NCBI GenBank assembly: GCA_902573325.1
Contig: CACGJH010000002.1
Span: 62,001 to 126,000, forward strand
DNA length: 64,000 nt
Direction of reading: 5' to 3'
Source of the DNA: an uncultured Alphaproteobacteria bacterium
GTDB lineage: Bacteria > Pseudomonadota > Alphaproteobacteria > HIMB59 > GCA-002718135
Positions 24,120 through 32,999 of this stretch are shown here, one piece after another. Position 1 is the stretch's first letter. Every line of letters begins with the position of its first letter. The notes under the pieces were generated by a model. The model was not told where the DNA came from and did no database searches. It was given only the letters and a program-made list of their open reading frames with translations. Made by a program: the position numbers and the translations under genes.

Positions 24120-25430
24120 ATGGATCCAAAAACTTATAAATTTGACACACTAAGTCTACATGCTGGTTATCAACCAAGTAAAAATGCTGGCTCAAGACAA
24201 GTACCAATTTATCAAACAACTTCATATATGTTTGATGATGTTGATCATGCGGCAGCACTTTTTAATTTAGAAAGAGGTGGTCATATTTATAGCCGTATGT
24301 CCAACCCAACAGTACAAGTTCTAGAAGAAAGAGTTTGTGCACTTGAAGGAGGAACAGCTGCTCTTGCAACTGCATCTGGAATGAGTGCAATATTTTTAAC
24401 TATTATGACCCTTTGTAATGCTGGTGATCACATGGTTGTTTCTTCTCAGCTTTACGGTGGAACTGTAAATTTATTTAGATTAACGCTTCCTAAGTTTGGT
24501 ATTAAAACAACTTTTGTAAAACCAAGAGATACAGAAGGTTTCAAAAAAGCAATTCAACCAAATACTAAAGGTATTTTTGGTGAGCTTGTTGGTAATCCTG
24601 GTAATGAATTGATGAACATGCCTGAAGTTTCAAACATAGCAAAAGAAGCTGGTATCCCACTAATTATTGATAGTACTTATCAAACTCCTTATTTGTGCAG
24701 ACCTTTTGAACACGGAGCTGACCTTGTTGTACACTCACTAACTAAATGGATGAGTGGTAATGGTTCTTCTATGGCAGGAATATTAGTTGAAGGTGGAACT
24801 TTTGATTGGATGCAAAATGATAAATTTCCTTCTATGACAGAACCTTACGAGGGCTATCATGGATTATCATTTGCAGAAGAATTTGGTCCAACAGCTTTTA
24901 CAATGATGGCAAGAGCTGAGGGTATGAGAGATATGGGGCCTTGTTTAGCTCCACAAAATGCGTGGAATATTTTACATGGTTTAGAAACTCTCTCTCTTCG
25001 AATGGAAAAACATTGTTCTAATGCTTTGAAAATGGTTGAGTATTTATCAAATCATGAGAGTGTTGCTTGGGTTTCACATGCTAGCGCACCAGGACATCCA
25101 GATAAAGAACTTGCAGAAAAAATTCTTCCTAAAGGAACTGGGTCGATGATTGCTTTTGGAATTAAAGGTGGAAAAGAAGCAGGTGCTGCTTTTATTAATA
25201 ATGTTAAACTTGCTTCACATTTAGCAAATGTTGGTGATGCTAGAACACTAGTTATACACCCAGCATCTGCAACGCACTCACAAATGGATGAGGCAACTTT
25301 AAAATTTGCTGGATTATCTCATGATATGATTAGATTATCTGTTGGCTTAGAAGACTTTGAAGATATTGTAAACGATTTTGAAGATGGATTCAGAGCTGCA
25401 AAAAAACCTCGTTTAGTTGCAAACAAATAA
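24120..25430 (+). CDS. metY: O-acetylhomoserine sulfhydrylase / aminocarboxypropyltransferase
   Basis: This PLP enzyme joins sulfide (giving homocysteine) or methanethiol (giving methionine) to O-acetylhomoserine, the MetX product. The 436-residue protein has YSRMSNPTV, SSQLYGGTVNLF (GG-T PLP phosphate loop), DSTYQTPY and the PLP lysine in HSLTKWMSG (Lys209). The length of about 430 and the SxLYGGT-NLF stretch favour MetY over cystathionine lyases. The ATG follows the ligase stop directly, in the same frame. Confidence 0.88.
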   Translation: MDPKTYKFDTLSLHAGYQPSKNAGSRQVPIYQTTSYMFDDVDHAAALFNLERGGHIYSRMSNPTVQVLEERVCALEGGTAALATASGMSAIFLTIMTLCNAGDHMVVSSQLYGGTVNLFRLTLPKFGIKTTFVKPRDTEGFKKAIQPNTKGIFGELVGNPGNELMNMPEVSNIAKEAGIPLIIDSTYQTPYLCRPFEHGADLVVHSLTKWMSGNGSSMAGILVEGGTFDWMQNDKFPSMTEPYEGYHGLSFAEEFGPTAFTMMARAEGMRDMGPCLAPQNAWNILHGLETLSLRMEKHCSNALKMVEYLSNHESVAWVSHASAPGHPDKELAEKILPKGTGSMIAFGIKGGKEAGAAFINNVKLASHLANVGDARTLVIHPASATHSQMDEATLKFAGLSHDMIRLSVGLEDFEDIVNDFEDGFRAAKKPRLVANK

Positions 25431-26246
25431 ATGAAGTTTAAAGTTCGCGGTATTGATACGTTTGCCTCCACTGGAGGCAGACCTTTCGATAAAAATAAAC
25501 CTCTTATTATATTTGTACACGGTAGTGGACTAAGTCACATGGTTTGGGTTTTACAAACACGTTATTTTGCATTTCGTGGATACAGTGTATTAGCAGTTGA
25601 TTTACCAGGTCACGGACTTTCTTCTGGTGAAAGTTTAAAAACTATTGAAGAAATGGGAAATTGGGTTGGCGATGTAATAGGAGCAGTTGGATGTAAAGAA
25701 GCTTCACTAGTTGGACATTCTCAAGGATGTCTTGTAACAATGGAATGTGTTGCTCAACACCCGGAAAAAATTAAAACGTTAACTCTTATGGGTGGTGCGT
25801 CTGCTATTCCGATGAATCCAGAATTATTAAAGCTAGCTGAAGAGAGTAATCCTAAGGCTGTTGATCTTATGATGGATTTTGCGCATGGTCCTGCAGGACA
25901 TTTTGGAGGTCATCCTGTTCCAGGTTTATATCACCTAAATGTTGGTTCCATGATTGTTCAAAATAAAGAAATTAAAGATACTCTAGGTGTGGATTTTAGA
26001 GCATGCGATAATTATAAAAACGGACCTGAGGTTGCTAAGAAATTGGATTTACCTACTCTTTCTATATTAGGTGCACAAGATAGAATGTGCCGTTTAAAAG
26101 ATGGAAAAATTCTTGCTGATTATATTAAAGATTCGGAAGTAAAGATTATTGACGATTGTGGTCATATGATGCTCTTAGAAGAAGCAGATCAAACATTAGA
26201 AATTCTAAAGAAATTTATAGCCGAACATTATCCATTACCGAGTTAA
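25431..26246 (+). CDS. Alpha/beta hydrolase of unknown substrate
   Basis: This 271-residue protein has the alpha/beta hydrolase core: oxyanion region FVHGSGLSH, nucleophile elbow GHSQGC (Ser near residue 95), acid near GAQDRM and a catalytic His in DDCGHMMLLEE. The substrate cannot be told from sequence. It starts directly after the metY stop in the same frame and closes this operon, so it may hydrolyse a thioester or ester made by the upstream ligase. Confidence 0.8.
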   Translation: MKFKVRGIDTFASTGGRPFDKNKPLIIFVHGSGLSHMVWVLQTRYFAFRGYSVLAVDLPGHGLSSGESLKTIEEMGNWVGDVIGAVGCKEASLVGHSQGCLVTMECVAQHPEKIKTLTLMGGASAIPMNPELLKLAEESNPKAVDLMMDFAHGPAGHFGGHPVPGLYHLNVGSMIVQNKEIKDTLGVDFRACDNYKNGPEVAKKLDLPTLSILGAQDRMCRLKDGKILADYIKDSEVKIIDDCGHMMLLEEADQTLEILKKFIAEHYPLPS

Positions 26247-26283
26247 TAAATTTTAAAAATTTTAATAATTAATATTTCTGCTA

Positions 26284-26466
26284 TTACTGATTTTCTTCTT
26301 TATCAGGTCTTGTAAGTTCTTCGAGTTTACGCATTTCCTCTTCCATTTTAAGCTTTTCTTGCTCTTCACGTTTCTTTTTACGTTCCTCAGCTTTCATTTT
26401 AAGCTTAAGCTCTTTCTGCATTTTGCGGTCTCCCGCTTTAGATTTGTGATTAAAGTGAATGCCCAT
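26284..26466 (-). CDS. Small, highly charged helical protein
   Basis: This 60-residue protein is not clearly recognised. Residues 14-56 are almost all lysine, glutamate, arginine and methionine (KLKMKAEERKKKREEQEK type), predicting one long helix or coiled coil. Similar short charged proteins occur in other alphaproteobacteria. It lies 55 bases downstream of the HIG1-like gene on the same strand, and the surrounding gap would otherwise be empty, which supports it being real. Confidence 0.6.
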   Translation of the reverse strand: MGIHFNHKSKAGDRKMQKELKLKMKAEERKKKREEQEKLKMEEEMRKLEELTRPDKEENQ

Positions 26467-26521
26467 ATAAACCTGGCAACTATATACTAAATATTATGAA
26501 ATATTTCTAGACTCTAATTTG

Positions 26522-26716
26522 CTAATTTCTAGCTAACCAAATAATTATAACAAAGACAAATATAGCAATTGCTTGAAATAATACTCTTAACCGCATTAGT
26601 TTATTACTGTGATTTTTGTTTAGCTTTCCATTTACTGCCATGGCAATAACACCAACAACAACAACTGCTAGAGTTGCTGCCATGAATAAGACAAGTATTA
26701 TTTGCATTGTGCCCAT
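26522..26716 (-). CDS. HIG1-domain twin-transmembrane protein
   Basis: This 64-residue protein has two transmembrane segments (about residues 5-27 and 46-62) joined by a short polar loop with NKLMRLRVLFQA, matching the HIG1 pattern of small alphaproteobacterial twin-transmembrane proteins. Mitochondrial HIG1 relatives associate with cytochrome c oxidase; a respiratory role here is an inference from family. Confidence 0.72.
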   Translation of the reverse strand: MGTMQIILVLFMAATLAVVVVGVIAMAVNGKLNKNHSNKLMRLRVLFQAIAIFVFVIIIWLARN

Positions 26717-26778
26717 ATAAATATCTATATAAAACTTTTATTCTATGAAACAAGATAACTTAAATAAAGTGTTTGATT

Positions 26779-27453
26779 ATGGTTGATATTTTAAAAGGTC
26801 CGTCAATTACTAAACATCAAAATCCAAAAAAATTGATGATTATGCTCCATGGATATGGAGATAACGCTACTAATTTTATTCAAATTGCAAACTTAATTGA
26901 TCAAAATGTCTTTGGGATGAAATATGTTGCTTTAAATGCACCAGATACAATTCAAGATTATCCTATGGGGCATGAATGGTTTCAATTATATCTCAATGGC
27001 ACTCATATTTCTAATGCTGGTGCAAAAGGTTATGATGTAGCCAAAAAAAAAATATCTGAGAATGTTGAAAAAATTCATAACTCTATTTCTCTTTTGTTAG
27101 AAAATTTAAATTTAAAAATGACCGATTGTTTTGTTATGGGTTTTTCTCAAGGAGGCATGATGGCTTTTGAACTTGGGCAAATACTTCAAAATCAGTTGGC
27201 AGGCTTAGCAATTATATCATCAAGAATTATATCAAAAGAGCACAAGCCTAATAATGCATTTTTAAAAACACCAATTTTTATTTCTCATGGAGCTCAAGAT
27301 GCTGTTTTGCCTATTTCCAATTACAACGAATCAATTGAAGTCTTAAAAAAGTATAACTACAATTATGAAAATTATCTTATTGAAAGTGACGAGCACACAA
27401 TGTCACAAGAAACAATAACTTTTTTCCAAAATTTTATTAAAAAAAATATTTAA
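26779..27453 (+). CDS. Carboxylesterase/phospholipase family hydrolase
   Basis: This 224-residue serine esterase belongs to the family of E. coli YpfH and acyl-protein thioesterases. It has MLHGYGDN (oxyanion region), nucleophile elbow GFSQGG, an acidic residue in SHGAQD and a catalytic His in SDEHTMS. I chose the ATG at 26779 rather than a TTG two codons upstream. The natural ester is not known. Confidence 0.82.
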   Translation: MVDILKGPSITKHQNPKKLMIMLHGYGDNATNFIQIANLIDQNVFGMKYVALNAPDTIQDYPMGHEWFQLYLNGTHISNAGAKGYDVAKKKISENVEKIHNSISLLLENLNLKMTDCFVMGFSQGGMMAFELGQILQNQLAGLAIISSRIISKEHKPNNAFLKTPIFISHGAQDAVLPISNYNESIEVLKKYNYNYENYLIESDEHTMSQETITFFQNFIKKNI

Positions 27454-27517
27454 AGTAATCGAATCTTAATATTATATTACTATCTGAATAATATGTCATG
27501 GGTGAGTAGAAACTAAA

Positions 27518-28072
27518 ATGAGTACCGCAGAAAATCCAGCTTTAGTTCTTAATGCTGATTTTCGACCGCTATCTTATTATCCACTTTCTTTATGTTCATG
27601 GCAAGACGCTATCAAAGCTGTTTTTCTTGAAAGAGTTTCAGTGATAGAAAATTACGAGCACGAAGTTCATTCTCCAAATCTTACTTTTAAGTTGCCAAGT
27701 GTAATTGCATTAAAGGATTATGTAACTCCACAACGAAGACCTGCCTTCACTCGTTTTAATGTTTTTCTGAGAGATAATTTTACTTGCCAATACTGCACTA
27801 ATCGTTTTCCAGCTAACGAATTAACATTTGATCATTTAGTGCCAAAATGTCTGCATGGAAAAACTACTTGGGAAAATGTTGTCTCAGCATGTACGTCATG
27901 TAATTTAAAAAAGGGAAGAAAACTTATTCAGAACACTGATATGAAACTTTTTAAAAAACCTCTACGACCATCTTCAATTCAACTACAAAACAATGGTAGG
28001 AATTTTCCTCCTAACTTTTTGCATGAGACTTGGAGAGATTATCTATACTGGGATACAGAACTAGAAAATTAG
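27518..28072 (+). CDS. HNH endonuclease family protein
   Basis: This 184-residue protein carries a zinc-bound HNH nuclease domain at about residues 90-150: a CQYC pair, LTFDHLVPKCLHGKTTWENVVSACTSCN with the H-N-H residues, and a second CxxC. The N-terminal half (LNADFRPLSYYPLSL) is conserved in a widespread bacterial family with no settled role, not a typical restriction enzyme. Its last four bases overlap the convergent coq7 gene. Confidence 0.85.
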   Translation: MSTAENPALVLNADFRPLSYYPLSLCSWQDAIKAVFLERVSVIENYEHEVHSPNLTFKLPSVIALKDYVTPQRRPAFTRFNVFLRDNFTCQYCTNRFPANELTFDHLVPKCLHGKTTWENVVSACTSCNLKKGRKLIQNTDMKLFKKPLRPSSIQLQNNGRNFPPNFLHETWRDYLYWDTELEN

Positions 28073-28638
28073 ATTTTTTTTGAAATTGCAATTGCTGTTT
28101 TACATCCTAGCTCTATCACTTTTGACATAATTTTATATCCTGGTGCACTTTCAGCATCATGCTCTATACCAATATCGTGATGTTCAAGTTCATCATCTCT
28201 AAATTTGGAAATTGTTTTTTTTAAATCTTTATGATCATCTCCTAAGAGTTCTAATTGTTCTTGGTAATGTTCACCTATTACTTTTTCAACCGCAACAGTA
28301 CAAGCCATGGCAGCCTTTTCTCCCATTAATGCTGTGGACGCGCCAAGCGCATAACCCGCAACATTCCACAAAGGAAGGAGAGCAGTTGGCCTAACTCTAT
28401 GTTCCAAGATAAGTTCATTGAATTTATCAATATGTTCTTGTTCTTGATCTGCCATATGTTGAATGGTTTTGCCAAGCTTTGAGCTTTTCCCAAAAATTGC
28501 TATTTGCCCATCATATATTTTAGTTGCACCATATTCACCAGCATGATCGACCCTTATGATTTCTTCTAAAATCTCCCTATGGGTAGTTGTATTTGACGAG
28601 GATTTTTTTTTATATGTTTTTTTCTTTTTTGAAGCCAT
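28069..28638 (-). CDS. coq7: Demethoxyubiquinone hydroxylase
   Basis: This di-iron enzyme hydroxylates demethoxyubiquinone near the end of ubiquinone synthesis. The sequence shows the ferritin-like iron ligands in RVDHAGEYGA, DQEQEHIDKF, VEKVIGEHYQ and DDELEHHD. The ATG at 28638 is preferred: it gives 189 residues starting MASKKKKTYKKK, whereas a longer frame to 28662 only adds residues inside dsbB. It overlaps dsbB by 29 bases. Aerobic quinone chemistry is implied. Confidence 0.92.
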   Translation of the reverse strand: MASKKKKTYKKKSSSNTTTHREILEEIIRVDHAGEYGATKIYDGQIAIFGKSSKLGKTIQHMADQEQEHIDKFNELILEHRVRPTALLPLWNVAGYALGASTALMGEKAAMACTVAVEKVIGEHYQEQLELLGDDHKDLKKTISKFRDDELEHHDIGIEHDAESAPGYKIMSKVIELGCKTAIAISKKI

Positions 28639-29104
28639 AGTATCTAAATAAATAAATAGCATTTAAAATAAAAATAACTAGTAAAACAAGCGTATTAATT
28701 GAAGCAGCAGAAATTCCAAAAAAACTCCAAATAACTTCATCACAACTAATTACCTGTTTTGATAATATCTGCGCTTTAAGGTCTGTAGTATTCTCACTGT
28801 TTGTTAACATTGCTGAACAACCTGCTGGTCCTTTAAGAATTTTATTTTCAACTCCTACGTGCCATATAGAATAAAAAAGCCCGTAAACTGATGCAAACTG
28901 TATTACTAAATAAAGCCAAATTTTATTTAAATTTTTGAATAAAAAAATCAAAATCAAACATATTATAATTAAATAATATGGATGTCTTTGCTTTAAACAC
29001 AATTCACATGGTTGAAGATTAAAAAAATATTCTGCAATCAATGCTGATGATATCGAGATTAGAGAAATAATAAATAAAAGTGTTGTCCAATTACGAATTA
29101 TCAT
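28610..29104 (-). CDS. dsbB: Disulfide bond formation protein DsbB
   Basis: This inner-membrane protein reoxidises the thiol oxidase DsbA and passes electrons to quinone. The 164-residue protein has four likely membrane segments. The first periplasmic loop carries the redox pair in QPCELCLKQR, and the second carries cysteines in AGCSAM and ISCDEV. The start overlaps the upstream YqaA-family gene by four bases (ATGA). Confidence 0.9.
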   Translation of the reverse strand: MIIRNWTTLLFIISLISISSALIAEYFFNLQPCELCLKQRHPYYLIIICLILIFLFKNLNKIWLYLVIQFASVYGLFYSIWHVGVENKILKGPAGCSAMLTNSENTTDLKAQILSKQVISCDEVIWSFFGISAASINTLVLLVIFILNAIYLFRYYGFKKEKNI

Positions 29105-29685
29105 AAAAATCTAATTATAAAAACACTTCCAATAAGTAAAATAAAAAACACAATAGTTAAAATATTAAAATATTTATCAATAATTAACTTAATTTTTTCA
29201 CCAAAAAAATAAAGAAGTATTGCAATTAAATAAAATCTTAATCCTCGACCAATAATAGAAACAATAATAAACAAAAAAATATTTAATCCAAATACACCAC
29301 TTGCAATAGTAATAAACTTATAAGGAAAGGGTGTTATTCCAGCACCCAGAACAATTAATATGCCAAATTCTTTGTAGTAATTTTCAAAGACACTAAAAGA
29401 ATTTTCTAAATGATAAAATTCAACAATGTAAATACCAAGCGAATTATAAAAAAAATATCCTATTGCATATCCTAGTATTCCACCGAGAACTGAAAAGAGT
29501 GTACACATAAAAGCATAAAATAAAGCCTTTGCTTTGGATGCTAACGCCATTGGTATCAACAGTATGTCTGGTGGAATTGGAAAAAAAGAGCTTTCTGCAA
29601 ATGATATCAAACTTAAATACCACTTTGCATTTTTATGATGCGCTTTTTCTAAAGTCCAATTGTAAGTTCTTTTAAGAAAATTCAT
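29101..29685 (-). CDS. YqaA family membrane protein (DedA/VTT superfamily)
   Basis: This 194-residue integral membrane protein has about four to five hydrophobic helices and the YqaA pattern SFAESSFFPIPPDILLIPM and GAGITPFPYKF. The VTT/DedA superfamily includes lipid scramblases and transporters, so a role in membrane lipid handling is possible but not shown. It is the first gene of the yqaA-dsbB-coq7 group. Confidence 0.85.
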   Translation of the reverse strand: MNFLKRTYNWTLEKAHHKNAKWYLSLISFAESSFFPIPPDILLIPMALASKAKALFYAFMCTLFSVLGGILGYAIGYFFYNSLGIYIVEFYHLENSFSVFENYYKEFGILIVLGAGITPFPYKFITIASGVFGLNIFLFIIVSIIGRGLRFYLIAILLYFFGEKIKLIIDKYFNILTIVFFILLIGSVFIIRFL

Positions 29686-29761
29686 TTAATTTATTTTTTT
29701 TAATAATTTTGATTTATACTATTAATGATTTTAAATCTAAATTATCATAAATATTATCTAA

Positions 29762-30919
29762 ATGGAAAATATAGACATTAAAGAATTAAAAACTGCATTT
29801 TATGCAACCTTTTCACAAGGGTTCTTTGCAACATTAACCTTCAGTATGTTCATGGTAAATTCACCAATTCTTTTTGATTTGATTGATATGACAAAAACAG
29901 AATTTTCTATAGGGTTTATTATTTTTGGTATTTGTAATGTAATTACAAACCAACTAACAACACGTTTTTTACTCCCAAAAATAGGAAGCACAAATTGTTT
30001 AATAATAGCAAGGTTATTGTACGCATTTATTCCATTTTCTATTTTTTACTTCTCTTCTTATAATTTTTTTATTTTTGTATCTATGTTGTGGGGTATTTCT
30101 ATTGGCATACAAGCACCAAATATTTTTACACAAGTTGCAATAATAGAAGAGAAAACAAAAAAAATTCTTAATCCAATATTTAAATCATCCTTTAATTTTG
30201 GTTTTCTTATTGGGGCAGGAATATCTAGTTTATGTCTTGGCTTAGAAATTGACCCTGTCTATACTACTTTTATTGTAGGTTTGTTTGTTTTTATATCAAC
30301 TTTGACTATGCATTTCTTTGGATTGAATATGAAATATGATGTTGTTAATAAGAATCCAAGATTTTCAATTCCAAATTATAAAATTATCATGTTTGCATCA
30401 ATTAACATGTGTATTATTGCATTTATGGGAATAATAATTCAATGGTCACCTTTATGGCTCGTTACTGACCTTTCTGCTCCAATTTTTTTAGTAGGCTCAA
30501 TAGTTATTTTTTTTAATTTAGGTGAGATCATAAGTAATATGTTTGCATCAAAACTAATTACAAAATTTGGTGAAGTAATTGTAGGTCCATGTTTTGCAAT
30601 GATTGGTTCAACAATATTAGTGTTAAGTATTTTTACTCAAAATATTTTTATTATCTTTACAGCTATAACACTTTTTGGAATGTTAATTTCCAACATTATG
30701 CCTATCGTATTTAGGCAGGCAGTAAAATATTCTCAAAATCCAATCCCAGTTACTATTTCTCATGTATCCAGCATTGCTTTTGTTGGCGCTATATTTGGGC
30801 CGGCTGTTGTTGGGATATCTGCTGAAACTTTTGGTTTAACGTTTAATATGTATGCTCTGGGATTTATAATGTTTTTAATTTCGTTATTAATGTTTTTTAT
30901 TATGAAAGAAAAAACATGA
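29762..30919 (+). CDS. MFS transporter, substrate unknown
   Basis: This 385-residue protein has about twelve hydrophobic segments and the alternation of a major facilitator. A short loop around ITNQLTTRFLLPKIGS occupies the position of the conserved MFS loop 2-3 motif. No substrate-specific motif is recognised. It is monocistronic; the 92 bases after it contain a weak hairpin. Confidence 0.8.
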   Translation: MENIDIKELKTAFYATFSQGFFATLTFSMFMVNSPILFDLIDMTKTEFSIGFIIFGICNVITNQLTTRFLLPKIGSTNCLIIARLLYAFIPFSIFYFSSYNFFIFVSMLWGISIGIQAPNIFTQVAIIEEKTKKILNPIFKSSFNFGFLIGAGISSLCLGLEIDPVYTTFIVGLFVFISTLTMHFFGLNMKYDVVNKNPRFSIPNYKIIMFASINMCIIAFMGIIIQWSPLWLVTDLSAPIFLVGSIVIFFNLGEIISNMFASKLITKFGEVIVGPCFAMIGSTILVLSIFTQNIFIIFTAITLFGMLISNIMPIVFRQAVKYSQNPIPVTISHVSSIAFVGAIFGPAVVGISAETFGLTFNMYALGFIMFLISLLMFFIMKEKT

Positions 30920-31012
30920 CCAGTAATAATTAGTATGAAACAATAAAATTAAATTAAACAAGTTTCAAAATTTTAACTTGTTAAAAATTATTATTTTTAT
31001 AAAAATACTTTA

Positions 31013-31990
31013 ATGGAATATGTAAAGTGTAACTTCTGTAATTCGTCAAATTACAAAATAATTACCAATTCAAAAGATTTAATACACAATACATCAAATG
31101 AAATTTTTTCAATTGTAGAATGTTTAAAATGTGGTTTAAATTTTACTAATCCTAGACCTCCAATTACTGAAATAGATAAATATTATTCATCTGATTATTC
31201 ATTTTTTAAAGATGATAATATTTTTAAGTCAATCTATAGAAAGATTTTTATTTGGATTTCAGAAAAAGATTTCCTTTGTTATATTTTTAATAAAGTACCT
31301 TGGTTTAGGAAAAAAATTATATTTCACCTAAAAACAAAGTCATTTAAATACCCGCAAAAAATTAAGCCAGACGATGTATTTCTTGATATAGGTTCAGGTA
31401 GTGGTGTTGGCAATACTCATTGGTGGGGACCACAAGAATCATTAAAGGAATATAATAAATGGAACAAGACAATATACGCTGTTGAACCTAATAAAAAAGC
31501 ACATAAAATTTTAAAAAATTATGTTTTAAAATCTTTCCACTCAATAGATGATATTGAAGAAAATATTTTTTTTGATAAAATTCGTTTAAATTGGTCTTTA
31601 GAACATGTTCACGATCCAGCAAAATATTTTAAATTTTTTTCAAAAAAATTAAAAAAAAATGGTGAGATTTTAATTTGTATTCCTAATTTTGATGGACACA
31701 TTTATAGGATTGATCCATCAATTTCAGAATTGCCTGTTCATCTGTATCACTTTAAATTAAAAAATATTCAAGACTATTGCACTAGAAATAAATTAAAGAT
31801 TTCCTATTTTAAAACTTTCTCTTATGTAAATATGTATTATTTTTCTTCATTAATATTTAAAAACGAATACCTTAATCAATTCAAAAGTATATCTATAAAT
31901 TCATTAAAAAAATTTCAAGAATATCTAGATATTGTTGATGATAAAAATTTAGGAAATGACATGATCCTAAAGATAAGACATGATAGTTAA
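31013..31990 (+). CDS. Class I SAM-dependent methyltransferase with N-terminal zinc-binding cysteines
   Basis: This 325-residue protein starts with a zinc-finger-like CNFC and CLKCGLNFTNPRP pair of cysteine motifs, then a methyltransferase core with VFLDIGSGSGVGNTHWWG and NWSLEHVHDP. This layout is found in methyltransferases acting on sugars or in surface polysaccharide synthesis. The substrate is unknown. It is especially rich in Lys, Asn, Phe and Ile even for this genome and stands alone, so recent acquisition is possible. Confidence 0.8.
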   Translation: MEYVKCNFCNSSNYKIITNSKDLIHNTSNEIFSIVECLKCGLNFTNPRPPITEIDKYYSSDYSFFKDDNIFKSIYRKIFIWISEKDFLCYIFNKVPWFRKKIIFHLKTKSFKYPQKIKPDDVFLDIGSGSGVGNTHWWGPQESLKEYNKWNKTIYAVEPNKKAHKILKNYVLKSFHSIDDIEENIFFDKIRLNWSLEHVHDPAKYFKFFSKKLKKNGEILICIPNFDGHIYRIDPSISELPVHLYHFKLKNIQDYCTRNKLKISYFKTFSYVNMYYFSSLIFKNEYLNQFKSISINSLKKFQEYLDIVDDKNLGNDMILKIRHDS

Positions 31991-31995
31991 TAGTT

Positions 31996-32080
31996 TGGTA
32001 GGAGTAGAGGGAATCGAACCCACACCACCGAAGTGACCGGATTTTGAATCCGGCGCGTCTACCAGTTCCGCCATACTCCC
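31996..32080 (-). tRNA. tRNA-Leu (anticodon CAA)
   Basis: Read from 32080 to 31996, the sequence folds as a class II tRNA: acceptor GGGAGUA/UACUCCU, D arm with GGUAGACGCG, anticodon stem CCGGA/UCCGG with loop UUCAAAA (anticodon CAA, decoding UUG), a long variable arm CAC-UUCG-GUG, a T loop UUCGAUU, discriminator A and encoded CCA. The first acceptor pair is a G-U wobble and the T stem has a U-U mismatch, both minor oddities. The long variable arm and CAA anticodon make leucine clear. Confidence 0.95.
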
Positions 32081-32135
32081 CTGTCTATTTTACTTGCATA
32101 TAGATATGTCAGTATATAACAATAATATAAATATT

Positions 32136-32990
32136 ATGAACTTTATTTCTTTTTTAAACAATAATGAAGAAAGTTTCGGTATAGTATTTAATAATAAAGT
32201 AACTGATCTTACAGGACAAATTAACAATATAAAATCTCTTAAAGAATTAATTCAATTTAATTGCCTTGAAGAAGGTAGAAGTTACGCAAAAAATAATCCC
32301 GGGGATATTGATATTAATTCTATAAAACTTTTACCAGTTATACCCAATCCTAGTAAGATTATATGTGTAGGATTAAATTATCATGAGCATGTTAAAGAAA
32401 CTGAAAAAACTATTGCAGATAACCCAGTAACATTCCAAAGATTTAATGATAGTCAGGTAGCACACATGGAAAATATGATAATACCTAAAGCCTCAAATAA
32501 TTTAGATTTCGAAGGTGAAATGGCTATAATAATGAAAGATTCTGAAAGTCATTTAAGTGAAGATGATGCTTTAAAACATATTGCTGGTTATTCTTGCTAT
32601 AATGATGGCTCGGTAAGAGATTGGCAACGTCACACTAAATCTACATTTGGAATGGGAAAAAATTTTAAGAAAACTGGAAGTTTTGGTCCTCATATGGTTT
32701 TGGCTCAAGACATTGATGATTATAAACAGCTTACAATTGAAACGTATTTAAATGGCGAAGTGATGCAAAGCGCTTCTTTAAGTCAACTAATTTTTGATCT
32801 TCCCTTTTTAATATCTTATGTTTCTAAAGCACTTCCATGGAGAGCTGGTGATGTTTTAGTTACAGGAACGCCTGGTGGTGTAGGCTTTAAAAGAAATCCT
32901 CCAATTTATCTAAAAGAGGGTGATAAAGTTGATATCACTATTTCTGAGATTGGAACTTTATCTAATACCCTGAAAAATGAAGTTCTATAA
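32136..32990 (+). CDS. FAH-family hydrolase/hydratase of an aromatic module
   Basis: This 284-residue protein has the fumarylacetoacetate hydrolase fold: KIICVGLNYHEHVKE, metal ligands in LDFEGEMAII, then YNDGSVRDWQ and VTGTPGGVGF. Members hydrolyse or hydrate keto acids from ring cleavage, such as 2-hydroxypenta-2,4-dienoate or acylpyruvates. I chose the ATG at 32136 because the family N-terminus begins there; an upstream TTG at 32094 is less likely. It lies ten bases before an extradiol dioxygenase gene. Confidence 0.85.
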   Translation: MNFISFLNNNEESFGIVFNNKVTDLTGQINNIKSLKELIQFNCLEEGRSYAKNNPGDIDINSIKLLPVIPNPSKIICVGLNYHEHVKETEKTIADNPVTFQRFNDSQVAHMENMIIPKASNNLDFEGEMAIIMKDSESHLSEDDALKHIAGYSCYNDGSVRDWQRHTKSTFGMGKNFKKTGSFGPHMVLAQDIDDYKQLTIETYLNGEVMQSASLSQLIFDLPFLISYVSKALPWRAGDVLVTGTPGGVGFKRNPPIYLKEGDKVDITISEIGTLSNTLKNEVL

Positions 32991-32999
32991 TAAAAACAA

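Noticed and set aside
26247..26283. AAATTTTAAAAATTTTAA as a terminator after the alpha/beta hydrolase gene
   Set aside because: All A/T stem with no stability; no more than local base composition.
30957..30982. Inverted repeat AACAAGTT / AACTTGTT after the MFS gene
   Set aside because: The 8-base stem is AT-rich with a 10-base loop and no clean T tract directly after it; in such AT-rich sequence this can arise by chance.
31996..32080. tRNA-Leu as an integration site for the accessory region
   Set aside because: The catabolic genes lie on the 5' side of the tRNA gene, no integrase or repeat of the tRNA 3' end was seen.
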